This document shows, in pieces, positions 4,935-6,074 of a stretch of 6,074 nucleotides of DNA. Positions within the stretch are counted from its first letter, which is position 1. Each line of letters opens with the position of its first letter. The stretch covers positions 1-6,074 of the forward strand of contig JBGTLW010000339.1 of assembly GCA_041743835.1 (NCBI GenBank). Reading direction: 5' to 3'. The DNA comes from JBGTLW01 sp041743835 (GTDB lineage Bacteria; Planctomycetota; Phycisphaerae; Phycisphaerales; Phycisphaeraceae). The translations under genes and the position numbers were made by a program. The notes beneath the pieces were generated by a model. It was not told the DNA's origin, did not search any database, and saw nothing but the letters and a program-made list of their open reading frames with translations.

Positions 4935-6014
4935 TCAAGCCGCGGTCAGGCCCATGAGCCTGGCCGCGGCTTCGTAGTAGATATCGCGCAGCACATCCAC
5001 GCCAAGCCCGCAGCCGCGCAGCTCGGCCGTCGACTTGGGGTCCGCTGAAGGGTCCACCATGTGCAGGTCCGGGTCCACGATCGGCGAGGGCCCGACATAC
5101 CCGGTCTCCAGCAACGTGCGCAGCGCCCAGTAACGAGACGCATACAGGTCAAACCCATCGGGTTTGTCATCCGGCTCATCCGCAAGCCGGGTCGCGTTGT
5201 CGTCGGCCGCGACAATATCCGTTCCGAAAAGCACCCGCCCACGATTCGCCTCGCAAAACAACGCGAACCGGCTGGTCCGCTTGCTCAACTCACGCACCAT
5301 CCACTTCGTGGCCGAGGTATCGACCACATAATTGGGGTGGCGATCCAGCAGCCCCTGCACGAAGTCCAGGTCTTCGGGGTAACCGCTGACGTGCGCACCG
5401 ATCCACGTCACGTCGTGGTACTGGTCCATCAGCCTTTCCAATGGCTCATACTGGCTTTGCTTGCTGCCATACTTCACCGCGTCGGCGTAAGTCGTTTGAA
5501 ACCACGTGTCGGGGTCGCCCACGTGTGTCATGAACACGCGATAACCCAGGTCATACGCCAGCCGCATACCCTCGCGCCGGATCGGTGAGTCCAGCCGTGA
5601 GTCTTCCCCGATGAAGTCCAGCCCGCGCGGCGCAGCCCAGAACTTCACAATCTCGCTGCCGAGCTCGGTGCGGAACGCCTCGATATCACGCAGCCATTGC
5701 GTCGTGAACGTGCCCTCCACCTCCCGCTTGGCGTAGTCGGGCACCGCGATGAACTCGATCGCGTCGCCGGCAAAGTCCCGCACGCGCCTGGCGTTCTCGA
5801 TGCCGGTCATCGTCCACGTCTTGACCACGCCGAAGCAGGCCGCGGCTTCCAGAAACACAGCCGCGGCCCCGGGCGAAGCGATGTGCGTGTGGATGTCCAC
5901 CATCGGCCCGGCATACGCGAACTTCTGCGCCTCGGCCCGGTAGTCCAGGCTCAAGCGGTTGGCGTCCGATCGGCGGGGCGCGTGCGGGGTCCGGGGGGGC
6001 GCGGTGCTTGTCAT
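4935..6014 (-). CDS. Amidohydrolase-2 family (TIM-barrel) metal-dependent hydrolase
   Basis: A 359-residue protein of the amidohydrolase-2 (PF04909-type) branch of the metal-dependent hydrolase superfamily. Members hydrolyse or decarboxylate small organic acids and lactones in the cytoplasm. Visible metal-site candidates in order are the HxH of DIHTH (H42, H44), H164 in VFMTHVGDP, H208 in WIGAHVSG and D266 in LFGTDI. K124 in VKFWAAPRG lies between them, where some relatives have a metal-bridging residue. About 35 polar, Pro- and Arg-rich residues precede the barrel and do not look like a signal peptide. The ATG at 6014 is preferred over an in-frame GTG at 6050, although neither has a strong ribosome site. 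The substrate cannot be told from the sequence or neighbours. It converges with the 112-residue gene and its 3' end forms a long hairpin. Confidence 0.92.
   Translation of the reverse strand: MTSTAPPRTPHAPRRSDANRLSLDYRAEAQKFAYAGPMVDIHTHIASPGAAAVFLEAAACFGVVKTWTMTGIENARRVRDFAGDAIEFIAVPDYAKREVEGTFTTQWLRDIEAFRTELGSEIVKFWAAPRGLDFIGEDSRLDSPIRREGMRLAYDLGYRVFMTHVGDPDTWFQTTYADAVKYGSKQSQYEPLERLMDQYHDVTWIGAHVSGYPEDLDFVQGLLDRHPNYVVDTSATKWMVRELSKRTSRFALFCEANRGRVLFGTDIVAADDNATRLADEPDDKPDGFDLYASRYWALRTLLETGYVGPSPIVDPDLHMVDPSADPKSTAELRGCGLGVDVLRDIYYEAAARLMGLTAA
4937..4972. terminator. 15-bp hairpin over the hydrolase stop codon, possible two-way terminator
   Basis: Arms 4937-4951 and 4958-4972 pair over 15 positions, all Watson-Crick except one T-G, around a 6-base loop. 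The stem lies in the last codons of the hydrolase gene and touches its TGA (4937-4935). No T-run follows on either strand, so it may be a U-less terminator, a barrier between the two convergent transcripts or a 3' stability structure. Confidence 0.45.
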
Positions 6015-6074
6015 GCAGTCATTCTCGCGGGGGATTGGCACAGCAGTCACGCGGCCGAGCCGTCGCGTCCCCGC

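Overview
The window is GC-rich chromosomal DNA (roughly 60-65% G+C by eye) with ordinary bacterial housekeeping genes. No mobile elements, CRISPR array, rRNA or tRNA were seen. The gene content and protein style suggest a member of the Planctomycetota, possibly class Phycisphaerae: a long type III glutamine synthetase, a ScpA with a long acidic tail, a short ribosome-associated HPF/RaiA protein, and a small protein resembling uncharacterised planctomycete proteins. This placement is inferred from general resemblance and was not tested by a search.

Layout from left to right: scpA (+, 71-1174) encodes the kleisin subunit of the SMC condensin. It converges on a 104-residue HPF/RaiA-family gene (-, 1225-1539), whose likely promoter overlaps a perfect 7+7 dyad. 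A hairpin at 1665-1694 probably ends the transcript of glnN (-, 1738-3918), a complete 726-residue type III glutamine synthetase. About 620 bases without a conventional gene follow (3919-4542). The left part looks like the promoter and roughly 175-base 5' UTR of glnN, read leftward. The right part looks like a promoter and structured leader read rightward. It leads to a 112-residue protein of unknown function (+, 4543-4881). That gene converges on an amidohydrolase-2 family hydrolase (-, 4935-6014), with a 15-bp hairpin over the hydrolase stop codon.

The most interesting part is the rightward leader (about 4287-4542). It has a good sigma-70-like promoter and a possible 37-codon leader ORF. 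A strong intrinsic terminator with a 7-T tail lies only 48 bases before the start codon of the downstream gene. A 9-bp alternative pairing (4422-4430 with 4469-4477) would break up the terminator, and a further hairpin could hide the ribosome binding site. Together these look like a transcription attenuator controlling an uncharacterised small protein. I do not recognise it as a known riboswitch or leader class. The structural elements are visible in the sequence, while the regulatory function is inference.

The genes do not form one pathway. They cover chromosome segregation, ribosome hibernation, ammonium assimilation, an unknown protein and an unassigned hydrolase. Each seems to be its own transcription unit, as the alternating orientations suggest.
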